From Paenibacillus_T sp033239625 (GTDB taxonomy: Bacteria > Bacillota > Bacilli > Paenibacillales > Paenibacillaceae): DNA of 64,000 nucleotides. Positions 25,494 to 34,603 of the stretch are shown here, piece by piece; position 1 is the stretch's first letter, and the number at the start of each line of letters is the position of its first letter. The translations under genes and the position numbers were made by a program. The notes under the pieces were generated by a model. That model made no database searches, was not told where the DNA came from, and worked only from the letters and a program-made list of their open reading frames with translations. The stretch spans positions 62,001-126,000 of the forward strand of contig NZ_BTCK01000004.1 in the NCBI RefSeq assembly GCF_033239625.1, in the 5' to 3' direction.

Positions 25494-26747
25494 TTAACGG
25501 CGATCTTGTGGGCCGCCGACGAATACTTGCTCTGCCGTATCCAAGCCATATGCCGTATGCAGTGCGCGAACAACGTCGTTCAGCGGCTCTGCTGCGATCA
25601 CGCACGAGCATTTGATTTCGGACGTGCTTACCATCTTGATGCTGACGCCCAGCTTCGAGATGGCTTCGAACATCTTAGCAGCTACGCCAGGGTTGCTGAC
25701 CATACCTGCGCCAACGATCGACACTTTCACGAGGTTCGTCTCGGAAGTCGTCTCGCGGAATGGCACCTCGCCGCGGATTCCTTCGATGACTCCAATAGCA
25801 CGATCAGCATCGCTGCTGGATAGCGTGAACGAGAAGTCTGCTTTGCCTTCTTGCACACCACTTTGTACAATAATGTCAACATCGATACCGTTGTCAGCGA
25901 GTGCTCCGAACACTTTCGCCAACACGCCCGGTACGTCTTCTACGCCGAGAATGCTGATTCTCGCTACGTTCTTATCAAAGGCAATGCCGCTTACGACTAC
26001 GCCTTGCTCCATGACTGCTTCCTCCTTCACCGTCGTTCCTTCATTCTCGGTAAAGCTGGAACGTACGACCAGCTTCACATTGTTATGCTTTGCATACTCA
26101 ACCGCGCGCGGGTGAAGCACCGCAGCACCGAGGTGAGCAAGCTCGAGCATTTCATCATACGAAATCGAATCCAGCTTGCGTGCGCACTTAACGACACGTG
26201 GGTCCGTCGAGTATACGCCGTCAACGTCTGTGAAAATTTCGCATACATCCGCATTGATCGCAGCCGCCAATGCAACAGCAGTCGTATCCGAACCGCCGCG
26301 GCCAAGCGTCGTGATCTCGCCTTCTTCAGTCATCCCTTGGAAGCCCGCAACGATAACGATGTTGCCTTCATCCAATGAGTTGAAAATCCGGGTAGGTTTA
26401 ATGTCAGAAATGCGCGCCTTCGCGTGCACGGCTTCCGTCACAATGCCCGCTTGCCAGCCCGTGTACGAGACTGCCTGAGACCCAAGCTGATGTATCGTCA
26501 TCGACAAGAGTGCGACTGAGATCTGCTCTCCCGTCGTCAGAAGCATATCCATTTCACGTGCAGGCGGATTCGGGTTCAGTTGTTTGGATTGATCGATCAG
26601 ATCATCCGTCGTGTCACCCATAGCAGAGACAACGACAACAACACGGTTACCCGCTTCCTTCGTTTTAATAATCCGCTTAGCTACTCTTTGCATTCGTTCC
26701 GTTGATCCGACGGAGCTACCGCCGAACTTCATAACAATCAACGACAA
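25494..26747 (-). CDS. lysC: Aspartate kinase (with probable internal beta-subunit start)
   Basis: Phosphorylates aspartate, the first step to lysine, threonine, methionine and diaminopimelate. The 417-residue protein has the kinase signature VMKFGGSSVGS, GFQGMTEEGEITTLGRGGSDTTA, and two C-terminal ACT domains (ISILGVEDVPGVLAKVF; VKVSIVGAGMVSNPGVAAKMFE). An internal ATG at 26012 (MEQGVVVSG) has AAGGAGGAAG upstream and would give a separate regulatory subunit of about 172 residues, as known for Bacillus aspartokinase II. No L-box or T-box seen upstream. Confidence 0.93.
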   Translation of the reverse strand: MSLIVMKFGGSSVGSTERMQRVAKRIIKTKEAGNRVVVVVSAMGDTTDDLIDQSKQLNPNPPAREMDMLLTTGEQISVALLSMTIHQLGSQAVSYTGWQAGIVTEAVHAKARISDIKPTRIFNSLDEGNIVIVAGFQGMTEEGEITTLGRGGSDTTAVALAAAINADVCEIFTDVDGVYSTDPRVVKCARKLDSISYDEMLELAHLGAAVLHPRAVEYAKHNNVKLVVRSSFTENEGTTVKEEAVMEQGVVVSGIAFDKNVARISILGVEDVPGVLAKVFGALADNGIDVDIIVQSGVQEGKADFSFTLSSSDADRAIGVIEGIRGEVPFRETTSETNLVKVSIVGAGMVSNPGVAAKMFEAISKLGVSIKMVSTSEIKCSCVIAAEPLNDVVRALHTAYGLDTAEQVFVGGPQDRR

Positions 26748-26827
26748 AGCTGTTCACTCCCAACCTTGGCATTAGCATACAAGTCAATATTATATCACAA
26801 ACTTTGTCGATTCGGGTACTGGTACCT

Positions 26828-26862
26828 ACAAAAAAAGCGGCCCGGGCTTATCCGGACCGCCT
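26828..26862 (-). terminator. Terminator of efp
   Basis: GCGGTCCGG / CCGGGCCGC stem (one G-U pair) followed on the minus strand by TTTTTTTG. Confidence 0.85.
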
Positions 26863-26877
26863 CCACTTGATTAAATC

Positions 26878-27435
26878 TTAAGCGCGGGAAATGTATTTGC
26901 CGTCGCGCGTGTCGATCAGCAGTACATCGCCTTCGTTGATGAACATAGGAACTTGAACGCTGTGGCCCGTTTCAACTTTCGCAGCTTTCGTTGCGTTCGT
27001 TGCCGTGTTGCCTTTCACGCCTGGCTCCGTCTCGATAACTTTGAGCTCAACGCTCGTCGGCATCGTAATGCCGATGATTTCTTCTTGGTAGCTCGCGATG
27101 TTAACGTTCATGTTCTCTTTGAGGAAGTTGATTTCCCACTCGAGTTGTTTCTTATCGAGGTTGAATTGATCATACGTTTGGTTGTCCATGAACGTATATT
27201 CCGTACCGGAGTTGTACAGGTATTGTACTTCGCGGTTCTCGATTTGCGCACGGCCGATCGTCTCGCCTGCACGGAACGTTCTTTCGACCGTGTTGCCGTT
27301 GCGAAGGTTCTTGAGCTTGGAGCGTACGAATGCCGCACCTTTACCTGGTTTAACGTGTTGGAATTCGAGAACCGTGAAGATATCGCCTTCTACTTCTACA
27401 GTAAGGCCTGTTTTGAAATCGTTAACTGAGATCAC
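26878..27435 (-). CDS. efp: Elongation factor P
   Basis: Relieves ribosome stalling at polyproline. The 185-residue protein has three beta-barrel domains. The modification loop HVKPGKGAAFVRSK carries the conserved Lys near position 32, which in Bacillus is 5-aminopentanolylated. The C-terminus contains the family signature (TATNATKAAKVETGHSVQVPMFI, split here: GVKGNTATNATKAAKVETG). GTG start at 27435 behind TTAGGAGGG. Confidence 0.96.
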   Translation of the reverse strand: MISVNDFKTGLTVEVEGDIFTVLEFQHVKPGKGAAFVRSKLKNLRNGNTVERTFRAGETIGRAQIENREVQYLYNSGTEYTFMDNQTYDQFNLDKKQLEWEINFLKENMNVNIASYQEEIIGITMPTSVELKVIETEPGVKGNTATNATKAAKVETGHSVQVPMFINEGDVLLIDTRDGKYISRA

Positions 27436-27537
27436 AGCTTATGTCCCTCCTAATAATGTACGAAGCATGAAGCCTATATCGGCGACCGCTTGCATCGTAT
27501 AAAGCTCTCTGTCTTCGTAAGAATCAAGTCCGCCGCG

Positions 27538-28614
27538 CTAAGCGCGAAGCTCGATCAGTTCCTTCGTCGACGAGGTTAATATTTTAATCCCGGTGTCCGT
27601 GATGACGATGTCGTCCTCTATCCGCACACCCCCGAAACCGGGGATGTAGATGCCGGGCTCGACCGTAACGATCATGCCGGGGGTTAAAATCGAATCGCTA
27701 AGCTTCGACAGGCGCGGCATTTCGTGAATCTCCAGCCCGATTCCATGACCGAGGCTGTGGCCGAAGTTATCGCCGTAGCCGTATCTTGCAATAATATCAC
27801 GCGATAGCGCATCCGCTTCACGTCCGCTCATGCCTGGCCGAATGTTCGCCAGCGCATGCAGCTGTGCCTCAAGCACAATGTTGTAAATCTCGCGATGACG
27901 CTCAGATGCCGTTCCAACAACAACCGTACGGGTAATGTCGGAGCAATAGCCCTTGTAATAAGCGCCAAAATCAAGTTTAACAAACTCATTCGTGCCGACA
28001 ATCCGTTCGCTCGCAACGCCATGCGGCAGTGCCGAACGTTCGCCTGAAGCGACGATCGTCTCGAACGACGGTCCCGAAGCCCCGCCCTTGCGCATGAAAG
28101 TTTCCATCTCAAGTGCGATCGCCAGTTCCGATAGACCCGGACGAATAAGGCCAAGCGCGAATTGGAATGTCTTGTCCGCCAGTTCGGCAGCTTCCTGTAC
28201 GATAGCAATCTCTGCGTCATCCTTGATCAGGCGCAAGCCTTCTACAATGCCAGAGACCGGCTGCAGCTCAATGGAACCCAACTGCTCCGTCCAAGCTGCA
28301 AACTCAGCGTATGTAACATGATCTTGTTCGAACGCCAGCTTCGTAATTTTCTTCGATTCGAGCAAATCACGTACCGTTGCAATCGGCTTCGCGGCATGCT
28401 CGATCAATTCGAATCCCGGTGCTTGCTCTGCCGCTTGCGTCATATAACGGAAGTCAGTCAGCAGCCAGCTGTCTTGCGCTGTTACCAGCAGCATGCCGGA
28501 CGATCCAGTAAAGCCGCTTACATACTTGCGATTGTGCGAATAGGTAATCAAGAGAGCCTCATGGCCGAGCTGCGACAGCTTGTCGCGTAATCGATCTAGT
28601 CTTGCATTGGTCAT
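27538..28614 (-). CDS. yqhT: Xaa-Pro peptidase (M24 family)
   Basis: Cytoplasmic metallopeptidase releasing N-terminal residues next to proline. 358 residues, with an N-terminal creatinase-type domain and the M24 pita-bread domain. Metal ligands are seen in VKLDFGAYYKGYCSDITRT, GHSLGHGIGLEIHE, TVEPGIYIPG and GVRIEDDI. Placement between aroQ and efp matches Bacillus yqhT. AGGAGG precedes the ATG. Confidence 0.93.
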   Translation of the reverse strand: MTNARLDRLRDKLSQLGHEALLITYSHNRKYVSGFTGSSGMLLVTAQDSWLLTDFRYMTQAAEQAPGFELIEHAAKPIATVRDLLESKKITKLAFEQDHVTYAEFAAWTEQLGSIELQPVSGIVEGLRLIKDDAEIAIVQEAAELADKTFQFALGLIRPGLSELAIALEMETFMRKGGASGPSFETIVASGERSALPHGVASERIVGTNEFVKLDFGAYYKGYCSDITRTVVVGTASERHREIYNIVLEAQLHALANIRPGMSGREADALSRDIIARYGYGDNFGHSLGHGIGLEIHEMPRLSKLSDSILTPGMIVTVEPGIYIPGFGGVRIEDDIVITDTGIKILTSSTKELIELRA

Positions 28615-28652
28615 CGATTATTCCTCCTTCGCACCTTGCTTGATCTCTGGTC

Positions 28653-29093
28653 TTATCCGCGTTCCAAATGCGCCGCGAGCGCTCTCAGTCCGAGCAAATA
28701 GCTGTCAGCACCAAATCCTGCGATTTGACCTACGGCAATCGGCGCGATGACCGAATGATGCCGGAATGCTTCCCGCTTATGAATGTTCGACAAATGCACT
28801 TCGACGACCGGCAGCGCCACCGTGCTGAGCGCATCGCGCAGCGCATAGCTGTAATGCGTCCATGCACCTGGATTAATGAGAATGCCGTCGGCACGGCCGA
28901 ACGCCTCATGTATCCGATCGATTACTGCGCCTTCATGATTGGATTGAAAAAATTCAATCGCAAGGCCGAGCTCTTCGCCCAGTTGACGAACGCGTTCTTC
29001 GATTGCGGCAAGCGTGTCCGAGCCGTAAATGCCTGGTTCTCGAATGCCCAGCATGTTCAGGTTCGGGCCGTTAAGTACGATAATAGTGCGCAT
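28653..29093 (-). CDS. aroQ: 3-dehydroquinate dehydratase, type II
   Basis: Dehydrates 3-dehydroquinate in the shikimate pathway. 146 residues, the usual type II size. Motifs: VLNGPNLNMLGIREPGIYG (catalytic Tyr), INPGAWTHYSYALRDAL, and EVHLSNIHKREAFRHHSV. It sits directly upstream of yqhT, as in Bacillus (yqhS). Confidence 0.96.
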   Translation of the reverse strand: MRTIIVLNGPNLNMLGIREPGIYGSDTLAAIEERVRQLGEELGLAIEFFQSNHEGAVIDRIHEAFGRADGILINPGAWTHYSYALRDALSTVALPVVEVHLSNIHKREAFRHHSVIAPIAVGQIAGFGADSYLLGLRALAAHLERG

Positions 29094-29200
29094 GCTGATC
29101 CCCCTTGCGGCGACTGCCGCTCTCTCTCGAGCAAAAGTCCAATAGCCATTTTACCACAAGCCTCAGCCGTTTGAGAAGAGTTTCCTACATGCGCAGGAGA

Positions 29201-29764
29201 TCAGCTAGGTTTCGGCATCTTGAAAGCGAACGGCTCCCGCGACGCCTCATCCGTAAATTCGAATGCAATCGTGTAGCCGATAAACAGACCCCACAGCAGA
29301 AAAATGCAAAGCTCGGTGAGAAGCGTGTTCCATCCGATCATCGTCAACTTCTCGGTAAAACCTAGGCTTGGACCTAGCAGGCCGAAGATGCCGACCCACC
29401 ATAGAAAGCCGTATACGACTCCCATATGCGGTCCGCGGATTCGGCCGAACAAGGCGAAATAAAGCAGCGCAGCAATGATACTAAATACGATAAACACGCC
29501 GATGCCGACCGCATATCCCCAGCCCGTCTTCAAGAAAGACATTTGAAAGAAGGGGTCAGCGAGCACGCCGGGCGTAAGCTTCGTGAACTTAAGCCAATAG
29601 GCGAAACCGCGGAGCGTCCCCCAGATCAGTCCAGCAAAGAAACCGAGTGAGAGGCAGAACGTAAGCGGGTTCGTATGTCCTTCCGAATCGTTATGGGACG
29701 CGCCGCTGTTATTCCCGTTCGCACGAGTGTCCCTTGTACTCCACACTTTCGCATGCTTATTCAT
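29201..29764 (-). CDS. yqhR: YqhR-type membrane protein
   Basis: A 187-residue membrane protein with about four helices (from LSLGFFAGLIWGTLRGFAYW, GYAVGIGVFIVFSIIAALLYF, VYGFLWWVGIFGLLGP, and LLTELCIFLLWGLFIGYTI). Gene position next to aroQ and opposite yqhQ fits YqhR. Function unknown. ATG behind GGGAGG. Confidence 0.78.
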   Translation of the reverse strand: MNKHAKVWSTRDTRANGNNSGASHNDSEGHTNPLTFCLSLGFFAGLIWGTLRGFAYWLKFTKLTPGVLADPFFQMSFLKTGWGYAVGIGVFIVFSIIAALLYFALFGRIRGPHMGVVYGFLWWVGIFGLLGPSLGFTEKLTMIGWNTLLTELCIFLLWGLFIGYTIAFEFTDEASREPFAFKMPKPS

Positions 29765-29987
29765 TGATGTACGTCCTCCCTAACGTCTGTACCGGGCTCC
29801 CTTGATTGGTTCACGATGTACAGAATATACAGATTGTGCAGCTTATCGTATCTAGTATGGCAAGAACCGACCATCGATAACCACATACATCAGGTGGCAA
29901 ACGTCTATTTAATCAAGTACAATAGAAATATAGGCGCAAAACCGCTCTCATGCGTCATGCGCATCTCATAAGGAAGGTGAATCCCTC

Positions 29988-30977
29988 TTGCCGCAATCGA
30001 ACAGCATATATGGCGGGCAAGCCGTTATTGAAGGCGTTATGTTCGCGGGCAAACATGTGAATGTAACTGCCGTCCGCCGTAAAAATGAAGAAATCATTTT
30101 TTATGAGGTCCCTCGAACGACCAAAAGATGGATTCAGCCACTGAAAAAAATACCGCTTGTACGCGGTGTTGTCGGCATTTTGGAATCGAGCGCCAAGGGA
30201 TCCCAGCATTTGAACTTTTCAGTTGAGGCCTACGCCGAAGACGAACTGGCTGACGACAAGTCAGATAAAGAAGTGACCTCGGCCAGCATCGCTGCCAAAG
30301 CCGAAGAGCCCAAGAAGTCCGGCCTTAGCCTGACCGCTATATTCGGCGTTGCGATCGCAGGCATCATCTCGTTCGTAGTTGGTAAAGCCGTTTTCACTCT
30401 TGTGCCAGCTTTAGTTGAACAAATGCTATTTGGACAATCATTCAAGAATATAATATTACACAACCTGATTGAAGGCCTTATTAAGATCATCTTCCTGCTT
30501 GTTTATCTGTACGCCATCTCCCTGACGCCAATCGTCAAACGGTTGTTCCAGTATCATGGCGCAGAGCACAAAGTCATCAGCGCTTACGAGGCAGGTGTTG
30601 AGTTGACCGTTAAGAACGTCCAACGCTTCACTAGGCTGCATTACCGCTGCGGAAGCAGCTTTATCGTATTCTCCGTTCTTGTCGGCGTTATCGTCTACTC
30701 CTTCTTCACTTGGGATACGCTGTGGGAACGCATCTACTTGCGTCTGCTGCTGCTGCCGCTCGTACTGGGAGCTTCTTATGAAGTGCTTCGCTTCACGAAC
30801 GCGCTTCGTGAAATTCCAGTTCTGCGATTCTTAGGCTATCCCGGCCTGTGGCTTCAGAAGCTCACGACCAAAGAGCCGAATGACGATCAAGTAGCCGTAT
30901 CCATCGCTTCGTTCAATCGGATGCGTGAGATCGACCGTCAGATGGAACAAGGAAATAAGACCGTCGCCGTCTCTTAA
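29988..30977 (+). CDS. yqhQ: DUF1385 membrane protein YqhQ
   Basis: A 329-residue protein of the DUF1385 family. Signatures: YGGQAVIEGVMF at the N-terminus, and YHGAEHKVISAYEAGVELT with FTRLHYRCGSSF in the middle. Two to three membrane helices around 115-185 and 220-255. Start is TTG at 29988 behind AAGGAAGGTG. Family role not firmly established. Probably co-transcribed with the next gene. Confidence 0.88.
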   Translation: MPQSNSIYGGQAVIEGVMFAGKHVNVTAVRRKNEEIIFYEVPRTTKRWIQPLKKIPLVRGVVGILESSAKGSQHLNFSVEAYAEDELADDKSDKEVTSASIAAKAEEPKKSGLSLTAIFGVAIAGIISFVVGKAVFTLVPALVEQMLFGQSFKNIILHNLIEGLIKIIFLLVYLYAISLTPIVKRLFQYHGAEHKVISAYEAGVELTVKNVQRFTRLHYRCGSSFIVFSVLVGVIVYSFFTWDTLWERIYLRLLLLPLVLGASYEVLRFTNALREIPVLRFLGYPGLWLQKLTTKEPNDDQVAVSIASFNRMREIDRQMEQGNKTVAVS

Positions 30978-31066
30978 GGCGCAGCTCGTTTCATTGCGGT
31001 GAAGTACTTCCAATGAATGCCTCGTAATTACGTATAGGTACGGAATAATCGGCAGAGAGGGTGGGT

Positions 31067-31378
31067 ATGATGCGGCGTAACAAGGTTTCAATATGGGGCA
31101 TTGTCGTGGCGGCTTTGGTCTTGCTTGGACTCGCTGAGATTATGAAGTCGGGGGTTTGGACGTCGTTTATCCTGCCGGCGGTCATCTTGGGCGGAATATT
31201 GTTGCTGTATTTGTACCCTCCTGGTCGAGCCCGCGGTTATCGAGCAAGCAGCAGTCCGAAGCCGAAGGCTTCTTCACGGACATCGCGCAACTCGGCTAAA
31301 CCACGCTCGCGGAAGCCCGCTCCGTTCAAAGTGATTGAAGGCGGCAAGGACGACGATCAGTATCCGCGTTATCACTGA
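31067..31378 (+). CDS. Small membrane protein with basic tail
   Basis: About 103 residues: two membrane helices (VSIWGIVVAALVLLGLAEIM; SFILPAVILGGILLLYLY) and a basic, Ser/Pro-rich cytoplasmic tail ending KVIEGGKDDDQYPRYH. GAGGG lies just before ATGATG at 31067. Family not recognised with certainty; gene order suggests a counterpart of the small genes between yqhQ and mntR in Bacillus. The gap 31379-31659 holds a G+C-rich stretch and two terminators. Confidence 0.65.
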   Translation: MMRRNKVSIWGIVVAALVLLGLAEIMKSGVWTSFILPAVILGGILLLYLYPPGRARGYRASSSPKPKASSRTSRNSAKPRSRKPAPFKVIEGGKDDDQYPRYH

Positions 31379-31552
31379 GAGATGTTGGGGCTCCGCCCCT
31401 ACCACCCCGTATTAAAACTCCCGTCCCCGGGACCCCGGAAGGTGTCGTGGGATAGACAGCGGCGTGGATAAGAAACTGCGTGCTGGGGGTCGCGCGCCCT
31501 GTGGGCACAGCTTTCGTTCGATCGTGATTTCGTTCGAGCGAGATTGTTTGGG

Positions 31553-31583
31553 AAAAGCGTTGCTGAGGCGACGCTTTTTATTT
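31553..31583 (+). terminator. Terminator after the yqhQ unit
   Basis: AAAGCGT / ACGCTTT stem followed by TTTATTTTG on the plus strand. Confidence 0.75.
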
Positions 31584-31604
31584 TGTTTATTTTAAAACAA
31601 AATT

Positions 31605-31650
31605 AAAAAGGCTGCTCCTTGGCGTTGATGCGCTTCGGAGCAGCCTTTCG
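31605..31650 (-). terminator. Terminator of mntR
   Basis: AAGGCTGCTCC / GGAGCAGCCTT eleven-base stem followed on the minus strand by TTTTTAATT. Confidence 0.88.
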
Positions 31651-31659
31651 TGTTATTAC

Positions 31660-32082
31660 TTACTCATTGTCCAATTGGCTGCGGATTGCACGGAGCTCTT
31701 CGAGTCTTGTGCCATCGTGTTTGAAATATTCGACGAGCGTCTCGATGCAAGTGATCGAATCCCAGCTTAGGTGATGCTCGATCCCTTCAACGTCGCGATA
31801 TATGTTCTCTTCCTGAACACCAATTAATTCTAGGAATGATTCCAACAGCTGATGCCTGTCCACAAGCCGTTTGCCCATCTTCTTGCCCTTGTTGGTTAAG
31901 ATGAGTCCGCGGTACTTCTCATAAATCAAATAGTTGTCCTTATCAAGCTTCTGGATCATCTTCGTCACCGAGGACGGATGAACCTCGAGACCTTCGGCAA
32001 TATCGGAAACTCTCGCATAGCCTTTCTCATCGATCAGCTTGTAAATCCGCTCCAAGTAGTCTTCCATGCTCGGTGTCGGCAC
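31660..32082 (-). CDS. mntR: Manganese-responsive regulator MntR
   Basis: DtxR-family repressor of manganese uptake. With the GTG start at 32082 (AGGGGG seven bases upstream) the product is 140 residues starting MPTPSMEDYLERIY, collinear with Bacillus MntR. Metal ligands Asp8 and Glu11 and the EGIEHHLSW segment are present. The HTH YARVSDIAEGLEVHPSSVTKMIQKL is intact. The longer upstream reading lacks similarity. Confidence 0.94.
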   Translation of the reverse strand: MPTPSMEDYLERIYKLIDEKGYARVSDIAEGLEVHPSSVTKMIQKLDKDNYLIYEKYRGLILTNKGKKMGKRLVDRHQLLESFLELIGVQEENIYRDVEGIEHHLSWDSITCIETLVEYFKHDGTRLEELRAIRSQLDNE

Positions 32083-32186
32083 TGGAGAACCCCCTAACTC
32101 CCAATGTGCACCTTGTCTTTCGGCGCTGCTCCTAGTATCATACAACGTTCGTCACGCGACTGCAACCGATGGAGGTCCCTAGACGG

Positions 32187-32900
32187 TTAGAACTTCAGCC
32201 ACTCTGGCGTCAGCATATTGAGCCAAATCGTAATTTTGGTCATTCGATCGGTAAACAACAGAATGCCCATCAGCAGCATGATAGCGCCGCCGATTTTCAT
32301 CAGCTTATCCGAATATCGGAGTATCCATCGCGTCGACCCGATGAAGAAGGCCAGCGCGAAGAATGGTATGGCGAAGCCTAGCGCATACGCGGTCGTCATC
32401 TGGAACCACGTTCCCGGCGATGAAGCCGCAAGCGCCAGTATGGCCGTCAACACAGGTCCCATACACGGGGACCAGCCAGCTGCAAAGCCAAATCCGAACA
32501 CGAAGGCGCCGAGATAGCTCGGCTTCTTCATGCGGAGATGCATTTTGCGATCTTTCATCAGCGCCTGCGGCTGGAATATGCCCAGAAGGAACAATCCCAT
32601 CAAGATAATCAAGATCGCGGACAACTGACGAATTAAAGACGAATATTCGCTGAAGAAATCAGCGAATCGGTTTGTGCCGTATCCAAGTGTATAATAAACA
32701 ACCGAGAAGCCAATCACGAAGAACAGCGTATGCGTCATCGTCCGCCATCTGACGTTAGCGGGCTTCTCGCTTGCTTTCAATTCCGTTACCGACACGCCTG
32801 TTATGTAAGACAAATAAGACGGATATAAAGGCAGGCAGCATGGCGAAATGAATGATGCAATCCCGCCGATAAACGCAATTCCGATGTTAACGTCCGTCAA
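32187..32900 (-). CDS. ccdA: CcdA-like thiol-disulfide transmembrane protein
   Basis: Six-helix membrane protein passing electrons from cytoplasmic thioredoxin to extracytoplasmic thiol partners, used in cytochrome c or spore envelope maturation. Paired Cys motifs: FISPCCLPLYPSYLSY near the N-terminus and AGWSPCMGPVLTAILA near 130. 237 residues, TTG start at 32900 behind AGGAG. It lies between the zinc transporter genes and mntR, so its partner protein is not evident locally. Confidence 0.88.
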   Translation of the reverse strand: MTDVNIGIAFIGGIASFISPCCLPLYPSYLSYITGVSVTELKASEKPANVRWRTMTHTLFFVIGFSVVYYTLGYGTNRFADFFSEYSSLIRQLSAILIILMGLFLLGIFQPQALMKDRKMHLRMKKPSYLGAFVFGFGFAAGWSPCMGPVLTAILALAASSPGTWFQMTTAYALGFAIPFFALAFFIGSTRWILRYSDKLMKIGGAIMLLMGILLFTDRMTKITIWLNMLTPEWLKF

Positions 32901-32941
32901 CTAGAAACCACTCCTGTCTATGTATGCTCTATCGACGCCCG

Positions 32942-33751
32942 TCATCCGCTAATGCGGAAACGAACGCGGCCGACGAGCAAAAGCAGCAAAATTACGATGA
33001 GCAGCAGCACGATCGTCGCACCTGGCGCCAAGTTCCACACCCCGGCAATGAGCAAGCCTGCGATGACCGCAACCTCTGATATGATAACAACGGTGAATAC
33101 CGATTGTCTGAAACTGCGAGCCGCCACCAGGCTGCAAGCAGCTGGAATCGTTAGAAGCGCAGACACGAGCAGTGCGCCTAAGATCTTGATCGAAGCGCTA
33201 ATAACGAGCGCTGTCAGCACACTCATCATCAAATTGTAGTAACGAACAGGCAGACCATTTACTGCAGCAGCCTCCTCGTCGAAGGTCAGCAGAAACAGCT
33301 CCTTCATATGCATAAACAGCAGCACGAGTACGACGGCTGTTACGACGCCGATTACGATTAGGTCCGTATTATTCAACGTATATATGCTGCCGAACATGTA
33401 GTCCGTCACCGTCATATTAAAGCTTTTGCCTAATGTAAACAGCAAGGAAGCCAGCGCAACGCCTCCAGACATAATAATCGCTATCGATAGCTCCGCATAG
33501 GTCTTGTAAGCTTTGCGAAGCTTCTCAATCGCGAAAGACGCAGCCAGCGCGAAGACGAGGCCTACCGCAATCGGATAGACGCCAATCAGGAAGCCAAGCG
33601 CAACGCCAGCGATGGAGACGTGCGAGAGCGTATCACCGATCATGGACAGTCTGCGAAGCACGAGAAACAGCCCCAGCAGCGGCGCAGTCACGCCAATCAG
33701 TATTCCGCCGATCAATGCACGCTGAAAAAATTCTAACGTTAAGATTTCCAA
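32942..33751 (-). CDS. znuB: Zinc ABC transporter permease
   Basis: Membrane permease of the ABC-3 metal-ion family, 269 residues with seven to eight helices. Characteristic LRRLSMIGDTLSHVSIAGVALG and RYYNLMMSVLTALVISASIKILGALLVSALLTIPAA-type segments are present. TTG start at 33751 overlaps the znuC end by 13 bases. Zinc, rather than manganese, is inferred from the His-rich binding protein and Zur-like boxes. Confidence 0.9.
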   Translation of the reverse strand: MEILTLEFFQRALIGGILIGVTAPLLGLFLVLRRLSMIGDTLSHVSIAGVALGFLIGVYPIAVGLVFALAASFAIEKLRKAYKTYAELSIAIIMSGGVALASLLFTLGKSFNMTVTDYMFGSIYTLNNTDLIVIGVVTAVVLVLLFMHMKELFLLTFDEEAAAVNGLPVRYYNLMMSVLTALVISASIKILGALLVSALLTIPAACSLVAARSFRQSVFTVVIISEVAVIAGLLIAGVWNLAPGATIVLLLIVILLLLLVGRVRFRISG

Positions 33752-34575
33752 GGTGTCACGCCTTCCTTCTCTCTCTCCAGCACTTGTCGCAAGCCGTTCA
33801 AGCTGTGCGAGATGTTCGTTTCGCCACAGTCTTCCGTATCATGCGAATGCCGAACATAAAACTTCAGCTTGCCGCATTCGCGCGCCGGCTTGTCCCCCAG
33901 ATAACCGCGAATCATATCCATGTCATGCGACACCATAAGGAACGTCATACGGTGATGCTGATGCATATGTTTGATCAAATGAAAGAAGCCCGCCTGGGTC
34001 TCGGTATCAATACCGACCGTCGGCTCATCGAGAATGAGCAGTTCCGGATTATTAATAAGCGCTCTCGCCAGAAACACGCGCTGCTGCTGACCGCCGGACA
34101 GCTGACCGATCTTCTTCCATGCAAGATCCTCGATATTCATCGCGTGCATCGCTTCATCTGCCTTGATATGGTCCGCCTTCGTCAGCCGCTTGAACAGCTT
34201 ATTGCGTCCATAAAGGCCTGACAGAACGACTTCCCGCACTGTCGCTGGGAACAGCGGGTTGAATGAGTTCTTCTGCGGAACATAGCCGATGCGGTGCCAG
34301 TCCTTGAACTGCGTCGCCGGCGTGCCGAACAGCGAGATGGAACCCGACACAGGCTTGAGCAAACCGACGATCATCCGAAGCAGCGTCGTCTTGCCTGCAC
34401 CGTTGCTCCCGATCAAGCCAACGAAGTCACGCTGCTGAACAGAGAAGGACAACTTGTCGATCACTTGCTGCGATTGATAGGAGAATGCAACATCTTTAAG
34501 CGTAATAATATCAGCATGGCAGGTACCGGCACTCGGCTGTGTCGCCTGGTTTTCAATCACGTAAGGTTCGGGCAT
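33739..34575 (-). CDS. znuC: Zinc ABC transporter ATP-binding protein
   Basis: ATPase driving metal import, 278 residues. Walker A GSNGAGKTT, signature LSGGQQQRVFLARAL, Walker B ELLILDEPTVGID and the switch His in MVSHD are all intact. ATG behind GGAGGG. Middle gene of znuA-znuC-znuB. Confidence 0.94.
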   Translation of the reverse strand: MPEPYVIENQATQPSAGTCHADIITLKDVAFSYQSQQVIDKLSFSVQQRDFVGLIGSNGAGKTTLLRMIVGLLKPVSGSISLFGTPATQFKDWHRIGYVPQKNSFNPLFPATVREVVLSGLYGRNKLFKRLTKADHIKADEAMHAMNIEDLAWKKIGQLSGGQQQRVFLARALINNPELLILDEPTVGIDTETQAGFFHLIKHMHQHHRMTFLMVSHDMDMIRGYLGDKPARECGKLKFYVRHSHDTEDCGETNISHSLNGLRQVLEREKEGVTPWKS

Positions 34576-34603
34576 CGTTACCCTCCTTCCATCTTCCTTC
34601 TAG

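Noticed and set aside
31379..31552. G+C-rich stretch with GGGGCTCCGCCCC
   Set aside because: Considered as an RNA gene or element, but no conserved structure or T-run was recognised before the terminator at 31553.
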